Source: Elmis aenea (lineage: Eukaryota > Arthropoda > Insecta > Coleoptera > Elmidae). From it: 64,000 bases of DNA. Of the stretch, positions 19,538 through 31,345 are shown in pieces (position 1 is the stretch's first letter; every line of letters starts with the position of its first letter). The stretch is from contig OX393577.1 of NCBI GenBank assembly GCA_947652605.1, positions 34,103,466 through 34,167,465 on the forward strand, read 5' to 3'. The translations under genes and the position numbers were made by a program. Below the pieces are notes generated by a model. That model was not told where the DNA came from. It worked only from the letters and a program-made list of their open reading frames with translations, and made no database searches.

Positions 19538-22232
19538 TTTGCTAATTATCTTTATTTTGAAAGCCACATCTTGTATTGTGTTTAAAAAGTGACAAATAAG
19601 TCATCGTTTGTTAAAAATGTTATTAGTGAGATCCTTTGCCACAATTTATTTCAACAAAAATATTTATTTGTAATGTTAAGTAAACAAATTTTATTCACAT
19701 TTCATATTTATTTGAGTCACTATCAAGTTTTGTAATAATTCTATATTTATAAAAGATTGTCTAATTTTGTATCAGTTTTAAATTTTTAAGTGAGTTCCCA
19801 ACAAGCATTAACTTTGCAATAAGGAAACTTAAATACCGAACATTCTATTTCAATATAACTTTGCAGCAACCTCTATGTAGAAAATAATCCCCACCGCACT
19901 TTTCTGTAACTTTTCCAACACCACACACCTGCTCCTTCGTACAAGTTTAATTAAATGGAAGTCTATAAGCCTTATGAATTTTGTACAGAATGTTGAATAT
20001 ATGCAAGCAAATTGTACATTACTGAACTTGAGTATTACTGGTTATTATCATTTATAATGTAAATGTGTTCGTTTTATTGACTAATGACGTCACGATATCC
20101 AAACTAATAAACCTCAAAAGTTAGTAAAGCGAGTCTAGTCACACCCAAAAATTCAAATTTCAACCGAACTTTTATATCAATGTGAATATAGAATGATGTT
20201 CTGTCTAGCATTCTGAAAAATTTAAAACTCTTACCATAATCCACAAACTTCAATTAATTTTTAAAAAATAAATTGAGCTTAATTTGAAATTATAATTTAA
20301 ATCACGTAATTTATCTGTCTAACCATTAAATGCTCATAAATTTATTCAGTTTTGGACGTGGTTTTGCTGTTTATTACGATAGATTTTTGAAAAAGCGGAG
20401 TTACACATCATTTTACTTAAAAGTTTCAAAAATATTATTTGGCTCTCCTACGTTGTCGAAAAAAATACATTTTTTAAATAAATTGGTTGAACTATGTTAC
20501 GTTACTATTGTCCGATTGGGAGTTAGGTCGCATGAGTAGTAGTTTAAGTCTATCTTAGTAGCTCCAGTGACCAGTCTATTTCACGCATGTCAAAATTAAT
20601 GACTTCCGTTTCTTATTTGGTTTGGTAATGCACCTGTAATTTGTGTAAAGTGAATATCCAGGGATATATAGTTAATTTTGGTGGATTTCGACTTTTCGAG
20701 TCACGCATATTGCGAATCTGGTCCAGCCAAATAAAACTGTTGGATTATTTCACAGCACTTAAAACAGGTAAACTTTTTCTTCAAGCCACGTGAAAATTGG
20801 AGGTTATCTTACATTTCTTTTCGTTTTAGGTGTTTACGTTTCGCACTAAGCTTGGCTTATGCTTTACGTTTGTTTAACGTTTGGATTTACGTTTTCGCTT
20901 TGAGCCTGATGTTAAGCTCAGTCCTTTTTTCTAAGTTTCGTTTAACGTTGTGATCTAACGTTTGGTGTTCCGTTGAGGATTGATTCCGTGGATGTTTATC
21001 CGTTAGCTTGGACTGCGGACAGCAGTTCCGGCCTTTCTTCTCCTTCATCGTGCTTAAGCGGGTTGTATTTTCATTGAAACTGAATTATTATTCTTTTATA
21101 TATTTGTGTATTTTTATATAGGTACTTGCAAACACCGGAACAGGACCGATCTTATTTCGTCGTATATATTTTCTTTATGTTTAATTATAACGAATGTTTT
21201 CTTCATAGTGGCCTTCTAAGTCTGTTGAGGCGAGGAACATTTTATTGTCAAGTGTGTTCTATATTTTATTTGTTATTTTCATTTTTGTGTGTGTGATTAT
21301 TAAAGGCATATATCATTCCCGTCTACAAATTCTTTTATTTCGTTTACTAGGTTTTTTCGCTATTTGAAACCTTATAGAATAAATGGTGTGGCGCCCTTAT
21401 TGATGTCTACAAGTTTCTTTCTAATTCGGACCTACCCCTTCTCGTCTGAACTAGCCGCGAGTCCGAACCACCCGTTTTTGTTGCAAGAGCATTGGCTTTT
21501 TTGGAAAGTGGCCGATAATCGTGTAACAACTATAAATAAACAGGTCCTACATTTTTTAATTAATGGCTTATAAGGTGAAAGAAACAAAGTTCCTAAAAAT
21601 TAGTAGATATTAATTTTATTAACTTTAATATTCTGTAGAGCAGCAGTTTTCTTTTTATCAAAAATTAAATAGGAGTAATTATTATTAGTATTTATTTAAA
21701 TTACTAAAATATTAAAAAGTGCACCACCTGTGTTTGTATTATCAAGTGTCTTAAAAAGATCTTTAACAATGACCTAGCCAACTTTTATGTTGCAGCCAAG
21801 TAGCATTTTAATTTTGAACTATAAGACCTGCAACTTCCCCTAACCTAACAATCCTTCAGTCAACGGCTTCTGAGACTGTGAGTCGTAACCCCAAATTTGT
21901 GGTCGCGTAACAGAATGTGGTGGTGGCGAAAAATTTGGCAACAGCAAAAAGTTTTTGATGCAGTTGTTATGTTTTTGACTGATTGTGAGTAGAAATCCGA
22001 TTTTGTTGATTTTTTCAAGACTGTAGAATTTGCAAAACTCAATGATTTATAGTTGTCGTGTCAAGTAAATGCACTAACATGTACTTAACATATTTAAGTC
22101 CCAAAAAAAATTTGAAAGTTTTGCTATAAAGTCAACATAAATAGAAGAATAAAGTTGAAAATAGTTCTTTAGAAATGTGTCCAGCTATAGATGTTTTTTT
22201 GATTGAAAATAACCTTTCCAAAGATTTAGTTA
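19538..22232. other. Unassigned DNA with possible LTR-like stretch
   Basis: The stretch 20826-20975 contains several close repeats of ACGTTT in a less AT-rich setting. Near 21390, TGGCGCCC resembles the start of a lysine-tRNA primer-binding site as found next to retroviral-type LTRs. I could not find LTR ends or any gag-pol remains, so this is only noted. The rest shows nothing. Confidence 0.3.
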
Positions 22233-22772
22233 TATACAGGGTGTTTCATAATTGAATGCTGATCTTTAGGGGTGTTATTCCTTGGATGATTTTAAGAAAA
22301 AAAGTCCATATCAATGTAGGCCCGCAACCGCCGTATTTTTGAGATACAGGGTGTTAAAAGTTTACTCGAAAACCGTTCGTCGGACAAAAAAGTCAAGAGA
22401 CCATTTTTACTAAGAGATAAAGTAAAATGATAAAAATGACATTTATTTTGAAAAAAAAAAACAGTGGCATATAATTTTTTTCATTAAAAATATTCAAGGA
22501 CATGTTAGTACGGAGGCAATTGGTAGAAATAGAACAATTTTTTTTCTGAAAAAAATGTGTTTTTATGCCTAGTTAGTACCTACTAAAATTCAAAAAACAT
22601 CTAAAGTGGTATCAAAGATGTTACGAAAAAACCGATATTTTTTTCAACTTTTAACACCCTGTATCTCAGAAATACGGCGGTTGCGGACCTACATTAATAT
22701 GAACTTTTTTTCTTAAAATCAACCAAGGAATAACACCCCTAAGGATCAGCATTCAATTATAAAACACCCTAT
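22233..22772. repeat. Foldback element, type A copy 2 (interior inverted)
   Basis: The arms are the same as in 15133-15676, starting TATACAGGGTGTTTCATAAT and ending ATTATAAAACACCCTATA. The single-copy interior is in the opposite orientation relative to copy 1: CGAAAACCGTTCGTCGGACA is at the left here and at the right there. The right end directly abuts the next foldback, sharing the terminal TATA. Confidence 0.85.
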
Positions 22773-23682
22773 ACAGGGTTCTCGTTTTTCGAGGGCCACT
22801 ATGGGGATCTCGTAAACGGTAAGAGTTACGACTTCGGTTAAATTGGGGCAAAGTTGTATATTTAGGTGCTTAATAATTCGATGAAAACAGAACTTAGTTT
22901 TTGAGATATAGAGAAAAAAGCAAAAAAGTGGATTTTTGTTTTTTGCCCGTAACCTTTTCATTTGATGTCGAATTTAATTTCTGTAAAAACTTTTTCACGG
23001 TCACTTTTTGCAAGGAACCAAATTCCCCAATTATATTTTCCGTGCGACGTTTCGTTTTTTTAAAACCATCATCAGGTCAATTTTTTCTTATGGACGCTAT
23101 ATCTGATTTTAACGCCAATTTGTAGAGCATTTTTTTCTGAATTCGACAATGTATAACACTTGGGACTTTTTTGAAACAATAATTGTTGTTAAAAATGGCA
23201 AAAACAAATATTTTATTTAAAACAAATCCTAATCGGCATGGTAGATAATTGTCTGTCCCTTTTTCCTTGAAAGCACGTAAGTTAACCGCATGAAATAACT
23301 ATTAAAGGGATTTAATTAAAAAAAAGGTAATAATAAATATGTTAGGAATGCATTTATGATTTATGATTTATGATTTTAAAAAAACGAAACGTCGCACGGA
23401 AAATACAATTGGGGATTTTGATTCCTTGCAAAAAGTGGTCAAGAAAAAGTTTTTACAGAAATGAAATTCGACATCAAATGAAAAAGTTACGGGCAAAAAA
23501 CAAAAATCCACTTTTTTACGTTTTTCCCTATATCTCAAAAACTAAAAGAGCTAGATAAGTTCTGTTTGCTTCAAATTATTAAGCACCTGAATATACAACT
23601 TTGCCCCAATTTAACCGATGTCGTAACTCTAGCCGTTTACGAGATCCCCATAGTGGCCCTCGAAAAACGAGAACCCTGTATA
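22770..23682. repeat. Foldback element, 913 bp
   Basis: It starts TATACAGGGTTCTCGTTTTT and ends with the complement. The subterminal block is GGGGATCTCGTAAACG, GAGTTACGACTTCGG, TTAAATTGGGGCAAAGTTG. The arms, about 290 bp, run to GTGCGACGTTTCGTTTTTTT. The loop is about 23060-23380, with TTTTTTCTTATGGACGC near its left edge. It contains a short (TTTATGA)3 run at 23355. No peptide was recognised in the loop. Confidence 0.85.
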
Positions 23683-24504
23683 TAGAATTATAGTTAATCA
23701 TTAAAGTGCATGGGCGCACAATTTGAAAAAATATTTTTCCTTACATTTTTATTTTTTAAAACTAATTAGTTTCTTAAATGTAATTTACCATTAAAAGCTT
23801 AAGAAGAATTTGTCGAGTTATCTAGCGACACAGGTTTAAAACTTAAGTTTCTCAAAACCCGTAAAACGAATTTTGCCTTAGGATTAAGACAGAATTTTCA
23901 AAACTTTATGAAATGGCCTGTAACATGCTTTCACCATTTTGTATTAAGCAAAGCGGCGTTTTCAACTAACGATTATAAAATCAAAATGTCGGTTAGCTCT
24001 GCAGTTACGATTAATCAGCTAAAATTTAATTCTGTATGTAAATATAAACAAGCACATAGTTATCATTATTATGAAAATTTGCTTTTTCTTTAATAAATGG
24101 TAAAATTATACTCGTATGCAAACTAAAAAGTTGTATTAAAATTTTTTTGTTTGATTTTTTATTTATTTCATATCTACTACCTCCGTATCAAAATGATTGT
24201 TCGATTTTCAAAATTGCTTTGAATTAAGAAAACAAAAAACGTTTAAATATTTCCGAATTCATATTGTGTGTCATATTAAATGTGAGTCAGCTATAGTATG
24301 CAGCACTACACTTTGTCATCACTGTCATATGGCGCTATTCAAACTATTTGAGCTTTGAGAGTAAAACAACAATCGCCCGCTGCTGTCATATATGTCATTT
24401 GTTTAAGGTTTTGTTTACATTAAGTAACGCTAGTATGACTAAGAAATGCAAATTGAGGCTTAAAAAAATTAACGCGATTTTACAAAATTAACTGAAAACC
24501 CATG
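23683..24504. other. Unassigned AT-rich DNA
   Basis: No gene or repeat was recognised. Confidence 0.4.
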
Positions 24505-26011
24505 TATACAGGGCCATTTTTCTAACCTACTGTATGGGTAACTCCGTTAATATTAGAGATACAGAAACGTTTAAATTAGCAAATTTGTGCAGAATTTAAA
24601 GGAAAATCTGATGCCATTTTCAAATTTGACCTACGTCAACTTTTTGAAATATTTTGAAAAAACTGAAAAAGGTCGATTTTTTCAAACTTAAATAATTCCG
24701 TAACCATATGACTAAGAATAAAAATAAAAATTTGCTTTTACAGATGTTTCTACGTAGATTTTAAATATGTTAACGAAATTTTCATAGCACTCTCGATTTC
24801 CGAGTTATAGCACAAACTTGCATTTTTTTAAAAGGAAGTCATAGTTGGCTATGGTCTTATTAAAAAGGTTATTTTTTTCTTGTTTCAATGATATAAGGGT
24901 TGTTATGCTTTACTTTTGTAGTTTTTCTTTAAATAAGCAAAAATCATTTTACATGTTCACTGCCCACTAATAGATGGGAGTTATCCTGTGTTGATGTTCT
25001 TTTTTTTTTCGATGTGACATTTGAGAGTTATCTCTTATCGTTAGTGTAGCAATTATTAGGCAGTTACAGCCTTTTTAGTTGACACCACATTCAAGGGACA
25101 ACTCCCGGGTAGATGATGTTGGTTTATAATTTACGTATTCCAGGACTCTCTCTTCATCTTGCTTAAATTTAATTTTCAAACCTTTGGATTTTGTAAATGA
25201 CCTGTATTTTTTTAAACTGGTTTCTAATAACGAAAATAATTTCTTTCTTGGTGGCCTCCTTTCCATAAATCTTTGCAAATACATATCACTTGAATTTCTA
25301 CTATTTCTACCTATTACAAGCCTAGTAATAAAAAAGCATGTCGTTTCTTTCTTCATTAGAAAACATTGTTTTTGAAATTTACAATAAAGTCAATCAAAAA
25401 TTTTGATCAACACGAGAGAGAGATTTATACGTATAACAAACAATAAATGTTATTTGACAAATTATGAGGTTTTGTTTTTAAAATTTGTAACTGGCTAATA
25501 ACTGCTACACTAACGATAAGAGACAACTCTTAAATGTCACATCGAAAAAAAAAGAACATCAACACAGGATAACTCCCATCTATTAGTAGGCAGTAAACAA
25601 GTACAAAAGTAAAGCATAACAACCCTTATATCATTGAAACGAGAAAAAAATAACCTTTTTAATGACCATAGCCAACTATGACTTCCATTTAAAAAAATGC
25701 AAGTTTGTGCTATAACTCGGAAATCGAGAGTGCTATGAAAAATTCGTTAACATATTTGAAATCTACGTAAAAACATCTATAAAGGCAAATTTTTATTTTG
25801 GTTCTAACTCATATGGTTACGGAATTATTCAAGTTTGAAAAAATCGACCTTTTTCAGTTTTTTCAAAATATTTCAAAAAGTTGATGACGTAGGTCAAATT
25901 TGAAAATGGCATCAGATTGTCCTTTAAATTCTGCACAAATTTGCTAATTTAAACGTTTCTGTACCTCTAATATTAACGGATACAACAGGTTAGAAAAATG
26001 GGCACCCTGTA
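24505..26011. repeat. Foldback element, 1.5 kb, with DUF4817-like ORF in loop
   Basis: The ends are TATACAGGGCCATTTTTCTA and GGGCACCCTGTA. The arms are about 550 bp and pair almost continuously. The block GGTAACTCCGTTAATATTAG, AGATACAG..TTTAAATTAGC and the box AGTTGGCTATG (24843-24853, 336 bp from TACAGGG) are both present. The loop (about 25060-25505) contains the reading frame at 25075-25356. The total length equals that of the unrelated-looking foldback at 42777-44282 within a base or two. Confidence 0.85.
25075..25356 (-). pseudogene. DUF4817-like helix-turn-helix protein fragment
   Basis: A 93-residue open frame. After MKKETTCFFITRLVIGRNS it reads MYLQRFMERRPPRKKLFSLL, ETSLKKYRSFTKSKG, then DEERVLEYVNYKPTSSTREL and SLECGVN. 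The first part fits DUF4817 (Y..RF..RR.P.RK.F..L...L.....F). The second part fits the following helix-turn-helix seen in such proteins (DEE.VL..V...P.TSTR.L....GV). It stops exactly at the loop/arm junction, so the end is lost. There are no internal stops in the piece. A DNA-binding role is inferred from the family. No DDE catalytic part is present. Confidence 0.65.
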
Positions 26012-26100
26012 GAGTTGCCAGATTTGTGAATATCATAACCGGGTCAAAAGGGTTCTGCGTCCATCCAGTCTGGAGGGGGTCTGAGGAAATTTAATAAAAG

Positions 26101-26691
26101 CTTAGATCATATAAACTACATGGATAACACAACACCATAGGAATATAGTTAAGACAATGTTGCCGACATGTACAACGTGCCTTTTTAAACCTATCTTTTT
26201 CTATATTATGTGGGCCCAATATACGCTATCTTTGTTTTGGACCCGGGCCCGCTGTCATCGTAGCGCAACCGTGATAATAACTGTAACGTACTTCCTACCT
26301 AGCCTATTCTAGCGACTGACGCGTGAGTGACATTTGGAATTTGTTGCTATTAAAATCGTCGTTTAACTGAATTAATTGATTCTAATAAGCGGTGTTTACT
26401 GTACTTCAATAAAACTTACTAAGTCTGATCTAATGTTATTGTATTCTCCCATATTTGACACGGAAACATCCGAGTACATTGCATCTACTAGTAGTTCAAA
26501 TAACGCTTTAGTTCAAATTTCGCGCGTAACCATAGTAACGCACACGATTTTACTCGGTGGGTCTGGAAAGCAAGATAGAAATATACTTTCATATGTGTTA
26601 GAAGGAGATGCAGTATAATTGTACGTCTGGGATATGTGAACAACATAGTTGCATTGTGGTAGTGTTATCCATGTAGTTTATATGATCTAAG
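26101..26691. mobile_element. TIR transposon, 591 bp, perfect 8-bp duplication, unknown family
   Basis: Perfect 30-bp terminal inverted repeats begin CTTAGATCATATAAACTACA and end TGTAGTTTATATGATCTAAG. AATAAAAG is duplicated on both sides (26093-26100, 26692-26699). Eight bp fits hAT, P or Merlin; a TIR of about 30 bp with an 8-bp duplication is also P-like. An open frame of 80 residues on the plus strand (26376-26618, containing PIFDTETSEYIASTSSSNN) matches nothing I know. The interior is less AT-rich than its surroundings. The perfect ends suggest recent insertion. Confidence 0.85.
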
Positions 26692-26699
26692 AATAAAAG

Positions 26700-27387
26700 C
26701 TAGTTGCAAAAGCCCGTTTTAAAAGTAATCTCAATTACAATAAAAATTTGTATGGGCGATCGCATCTATCGCTCTCTCCTCCTTTATACCCCCCACTAAA
26801 CTTATGTAACCCATTAAGTACTAATCGCAATTTCTTGTTTTTTTTTTGTTAGATTTGATAAACCGGGATATTCCACAGTCCCATAACTTCTTAACAGGAC
26901 ACAGAAAGCGTTAGCCCCAAATCGGGAAAATTCCAGAAAACTGTACGTCGACAACCCTACAAAAGTACAATGTTATAAAGACTACTGCTGAAAAATATGA
27001 AGAGTCTGCGAAAACCGTTTCTCCAAGATATTTTAGGATATAAGTAGCATAGAGTCTAGTTGTATAATTATCTGAAATAAATGATAAGATTAAGAATTAA
27101 AGTGGATTTTTGAAATAGGACAATCATTTTGATACAAATAAATTACAGCAATCGTACAATCGTTTTGACACGGAGGAGTATAAAATATATGTATCTTAAT
27201 CTTTTACTACAATATTTTTAGATTTCCAGCTACACATGCAAGAGAAGCCTAAAAGAGTTAATTTTTTTATTTTATTTAAAGGCTATAAATTAAAAATTTC
27301 CTTTACTATTTTGATAGTTTTACTCCAAAAACATATACTTTGAGACATGTGGTATTTTTTAAGTAACTAAGTTGGTCTGTAAAATGA
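26700..27387. other. Unassigned DNA
   Basis: No gene or repeat was recognised. Confidence 0.4.
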
Positions 27388-27395
27388 GTAGTAGT

Positions 27396-27636
27396 CAGTG
27401 GTGAGCTGTAGGGGGCTCGCGGGGGCTCGCGAGAGCCCTTTGTTAAATAATTTAACAAAAATACGGCGGTTGCGGACCTACATTGATATGAACTTTTTTT
27501 CTTAAAATCATCCAAGGAATAACACCCTTAAGGATCAGCATTCAATTATGAAACACCCTGTATAATTAACATTATTTTTTTGTTTTTATTTAACTATGAG
27601 CGAGCCCTTTGTTAAAAATTTCATAGCTCACCACTG
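27396..27636. mobile_element. hAT MITE (CAGTGGTGAGCT ends) with perfect 8-bp duplication
   Basis: The ends CAGTGGTGAGCT and AGCTCACCACTG are inverted, flanked by GTAGTAGT on both sides (27388-27395, 27637-27644). The arms continue with GGGCTCGC/GCGAGCCC and CCCTTTGTTAAA. A solo arm of the type A foldback (27461-27563) sits in the middle. Without it, the element would be about 140 bp. Confidence 0.85.
27461..27563. repeat. Solo arm of type A foldback inside the hAT MITE
   Basis: ATACGGCGGTTGCGGACC..CACCCTGTATAAT is the complete right arm of 15133-15676 without its loop or left arm. It lies between the two CCCTTTGTTAAA motifs of the host MITE. Confidence 0.8.
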
Positions 27637-27644
27637 GTAGTAGT

Positions 27645-29248
27645 CCCGCTTAATCAAGCTATATCTATTACGGTTTAAAAGTTACCAATGGGAGCCTTGA
27701 ATTTCGTATACGTTGTATTTAAACTGAATTAGAAGTTCGTTATAAACTACTTGTGATACAATAAAGTTTTGGTATTGTTAAGCACCTATAATTCACAATC
27801 TGTTTAAAAAAGTAATCTAAAGCTGTTTTTGCGATTCATCGATATTTGTAGAGAGGTAATAGTCTCGGCTAATGGTTTCGTGTTCGTGCGACCACTACTT
27901 TTAAATGTAGAACGTTAGGCCAAGGATAACACGCCATTGTTTCAACGCCTTATTGATATCTCTATCTATATCCAGACAATGTCTTAAATCTTGGCTTGAT
28001 TGGCCACCTCTGCTGGCATTACTTGGCGAGTTATGAATAATTCAAAAAGGAAAAAGCGCTTTTCGCCCGCTGCTGTGTACGGCACGTTCTATTTTTCCGC
28101 GATCGAAACGAACGAGTAGTAAATTTCTCAAAGCTGCATAATGGATCTGAAGTGATGTAAGCTTATCTGACGAGCACAGCCGGCATATAATAAACAGCGG
28201 CTGCATCAACGCGTACACTAAAGCTATTAATATCGATATACACTACACATCATTTTTAAGCAATATGCGAGAAGATTTAGTAGATCTTTGCTTCAGCCAA
28301 ATTGTATTATATTAAACAATATTTTAAGCAGTATTTTCATTTTAAAATGTAAATTATATTTAACATTGGGCCTTATTACACAGTAAACAATTTCTGTATA
28401 TGGATTTATAAAAAATGTTAGGTACCTACATTAAAAACATAATTTTAAAATCAGTTTCAACTAAAAAAGAAAATAATATATTAAGCAATTTTTCGGATTT
28501 TAAATTACAAATCTAATTTCACTCTATGAACTTAGTTGGCAAGATAATTTTTAATTAACAAGAGTAGTAATATCTATTTAGTTTCTGCTACAGTGCAGCG
28601 TTATTACAAAGAGAAGTGTTTAAACGATTGTAGAATTTCCGCAGCGCCCTCTTGAAGTTTTAACAACGTTCAGCTATGTAAAGTTTAATTTTGAAAATTT
28701 TTGCTTGTTTATTGCTTCTTAAAGAACTTATGCAGCAGGATTTCGTGTTACATTTATTTTCATACGAAATGCTGATAAGCAGCTAAATCTTTACGAGTTC
28801 GTACCGGTAGCAGTCTTTAAATTTTTAGTAAGATGCATCAATAGACTGAATCAAAGAGGGGAAACAGCTAAAGCATATAGCAATGATATGGAAGAAAATA
28901 TACCAAACCAAAACATTTTAATTGGTGCCACCAGATAGCATAGACCAACAGCATAATGGACAGACAGACGAACTAAAAGTACAATAAAAATAAATGGAGC
29001 CGCATGAAAAGTTGGAAGTTGGAAGTTTCTTTTTGAAATTGACTAAGCATTATAATTACGCAACTTTGCCAGAATTTGTAGCCCTTGAGTTACCATTAAG
29101 ACGATGTTGTTATCTTGCACTGTACAATAGTTAACATAAAATATAAATAAGTGTTATGTAATTATATTATACTTTGGCTGTTGTAAAATAGAGAGCAGCA
29201 AAAATACTTGATTTCTGGGTTCCAGATTTGAGCTTTACAGTGATGAAC
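27645..29248. other. Unassigned DNA, 27830-28230 less AT-rich
   Basis: The stretch 27830-28230 appears unique and has no repeat borders. It contains GGCATATAATAAAC near 28190, a TATA-like string, but no frame or transcript evidence supports a promoter. The remainder is AT-rich. Confidence 0.3.
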
Positions 29249-29344
29249 GATTCCCGTATTGCATGGTTCCATCGTTGCATGATTCCTGCGTTGAGTGATT
29301 CCAGCGTTAAACGATTTAAGATTAGAATGATTCTACCGGTGCAT
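29249..29344. repeat. Minisatellite, six units of exactly 16 bp
   Basis: Units start GATTCC/GGTTCC/GATTCC/GATTCC/GATTTA/GATTCT at 29249, 29265, 29281, 29297, 29313 and 29329. The unit is roughly GATTCC-NGCGTTGNAT. The following 29345-29400 has looser TTCCAGATNTGAA repeats of about 18 bp, perhaps the same array decayed. Confidence 0.85.
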
Positions 29345-29803
29345 TTTCCAGATTTGAACATCCCATATTTGAATGTTCCAGATATGAATGGCCTACCAAA
29401 CAAATAACATAAGTAAGCGTCCAAATCTGTTTGACGGTAGAAACAGCGCGACATAAATACGATTCACGATTCTTCTTTAATTTTACTGACGTACGTGCGA
29501 TAGAGATAATTTTCAAGTACTTTTTTATGTAATGCGTATTATTTGTATTTGATAAAGAGATTTGTAGTTTTTTTTTGTATAATACAGTTAAACCTCTATC
29601 TATCGTTTTTAGAGGGGCTGTCTGAACAAAACAATAAATACGAGAAAACTATAGATGCGGCAACATGCAAAACATTTTAACAAACCTTAATGTTTGTTAT
29701 CCCAAAAACATATTTGCTCATGTTCATAAACACATACATGTTTACAAGTAGATAAATGTAAGTATGTGCTAGTTAAAGCTAAGACTTTACAAGGCCACTG
29801 CCA
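29345..29803. other. Unassigned DNA with a possible pogo-like end
   Basis: At 29584, TACAGTTAAACCTCTATC resembles a pogo/Tigger-type terminus at TA (compare 38035). The opposite end was not found. The rest shows nothing. Confidence 0.35.
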
Positions 29804-30733
29804 AATATACAGGGTGTCCCAAATTCGAGTAAATGCATGGGAATCTCGCTTATCTTAAAAGCTACGAGGTCGGTTAAATTAGGGAAAAGTTGCTAAATTC
29901 GATGCTTATTGATAATCCAAAGAGAAATTGGAAATATCTCAAACGGTATCCGAGAAAATTAGGAAAAACTGGAAAGTCCATTTTTGAAAATCGTTTATAA
30001 CTCCTTTGGAGTTTGAAATATTTTAACTGTGTAAAAAAGTTGCCCAAGCAACTTTTTAAGCCGAATCGGATGGTGGTCACAAATTTTTCCTAGGTCGATT
30101 TGTTTTTGTTTTAGACAACCAACTTTGTTTTTTCTCGGCAGCATATCACGTTTTTCTTTGTTATTTAAGTTAATTTTTACGACTAACAGGCCTTCAAAAC
30201 TTTTAGTTTGTTGATCGGTTTTCATGGAAACAACATAAACCACAATGACCAGCCAACCTGATTTATAATGGTTATTGTTTAAAACGTATTTTTTGAAATT
30301 TGATAATGAAAGAAAAAGTAAAATACCATGTGTGATACATCAATGGATTTAGAAAAATAAATGCTATTTGATTATGTAAATAGCAAAACTTGCGCCAATA
30401 AGAAAAAACAAAGTTGGTTGTCTTAAAACAAAAACGAATCGATCTAGGAAAAATTTGCGATCACCATCCTATTCGGCTTAAAAAGTTGCTTCGGCAATGT
30501 TTTTACACATTTGAAATATTTCATACTCCAAAGGAGTTATAGGCGATTTTCAAAAATCGTATTTTCCAGTTTTTCCTAATTTTCTCGGATACCGTTTGAG
30601 ATATTTCCAATTTCTCTTTGGATTATTAATGAGCATCTAATTTCGCAACTTTGCCCTAATTTAACCGACCTCGTAGCTCTTAAGATAAGAGAGATCCTCA
30701 TGCATTTACTCGAATTTGGGACACCCTGTATAT
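29804..30733. repeat. Foldback element, about 930 bp
   Basis: The ends are AATATACAGGGTGTCCCAAA and the inverted TTTGGGACACCCTGTATAT. The block is GGGAATCTCGCTTATC, AGCTACGAGGTCGG, TTAAATTAGGGAAAAGTTGC. The arms are about 420 bp, including TTTGTTTTTGTTTTAGACAA. The short loop is about 30230-30350. No peptide was recognised. Confidence 0.85.
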
Positions 30734-31345
30734 GCCATCTTTTTGAATTGATGTGTATTAAAATTTCATTTAATATTTACCTATCGTTTTCTATCTAAAA
30801 TAGTTTGAAATTAATCGATGTGTATTTGTTTTTCTGCTATACCTTTTTTGCGTAACACTTATGTACATTTTTTCCAAATATAAATTATCTTGAAAATTAA
30901 AATGAACATTATTTATAGTTATGCCCTTGCTAGAGTTACAGATTGAAATACATTTCCGTAAGTTAATGCTTCATTCAAAGTTATCCCAACTTCGTCTTCA
31001 AAATTCACAAAGGGATATCTTAATTTTTAAACAGAAATTAGCATATCAAACTGCTACACTAAGAGATCAGCGGACCGCAAATGTTCAGATGGCCGAGGCG
31101 ACGACTGGAATAAGCTAATTCTGCTTCGTTGCAGTTTCCCTCAAACGGTCTTTCTATATATAAAATACTATAACAACACATACAAGTTGTATTTGAAACA
31201 CGTGTAACTTGCAGCATAAATAATAAAGAATGCGGTTTAGATAAAATTGTCGTTTATAATTTCTGTTTACATACCTGTGTTTTTATTACTGATTTAGTAC
31301 CTACATAGTGAACCATGTTAGCCCATGAAAACTATGAAACACATA
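30734..31345. other. Unassigned DNA
   Basis: A short open frame at 30921-31118 (plus, ending NVQMAEATTGIS) has no family I recognise. No repeat borders were seen. Confidence 0.35.

Noticed and set aside
20580..21400. Possible LTR with a TGGCGCCC primer-binding-like site
   Set aside because: No TG..CA ends, no second LTR and no gag-pol remains could be found. Only eight bases match.
28170..28230. TATA-like promoter (GGCATATAATAAAC)
   Set aside because: No downstream coding sequence or initiator evidence. TATA strings are frequent in this AT-rich DNA.
29167..29516. Two overlapping minus-strand frames
   Set aside because: They run through the 16-bp minisatellite and show no protein features.
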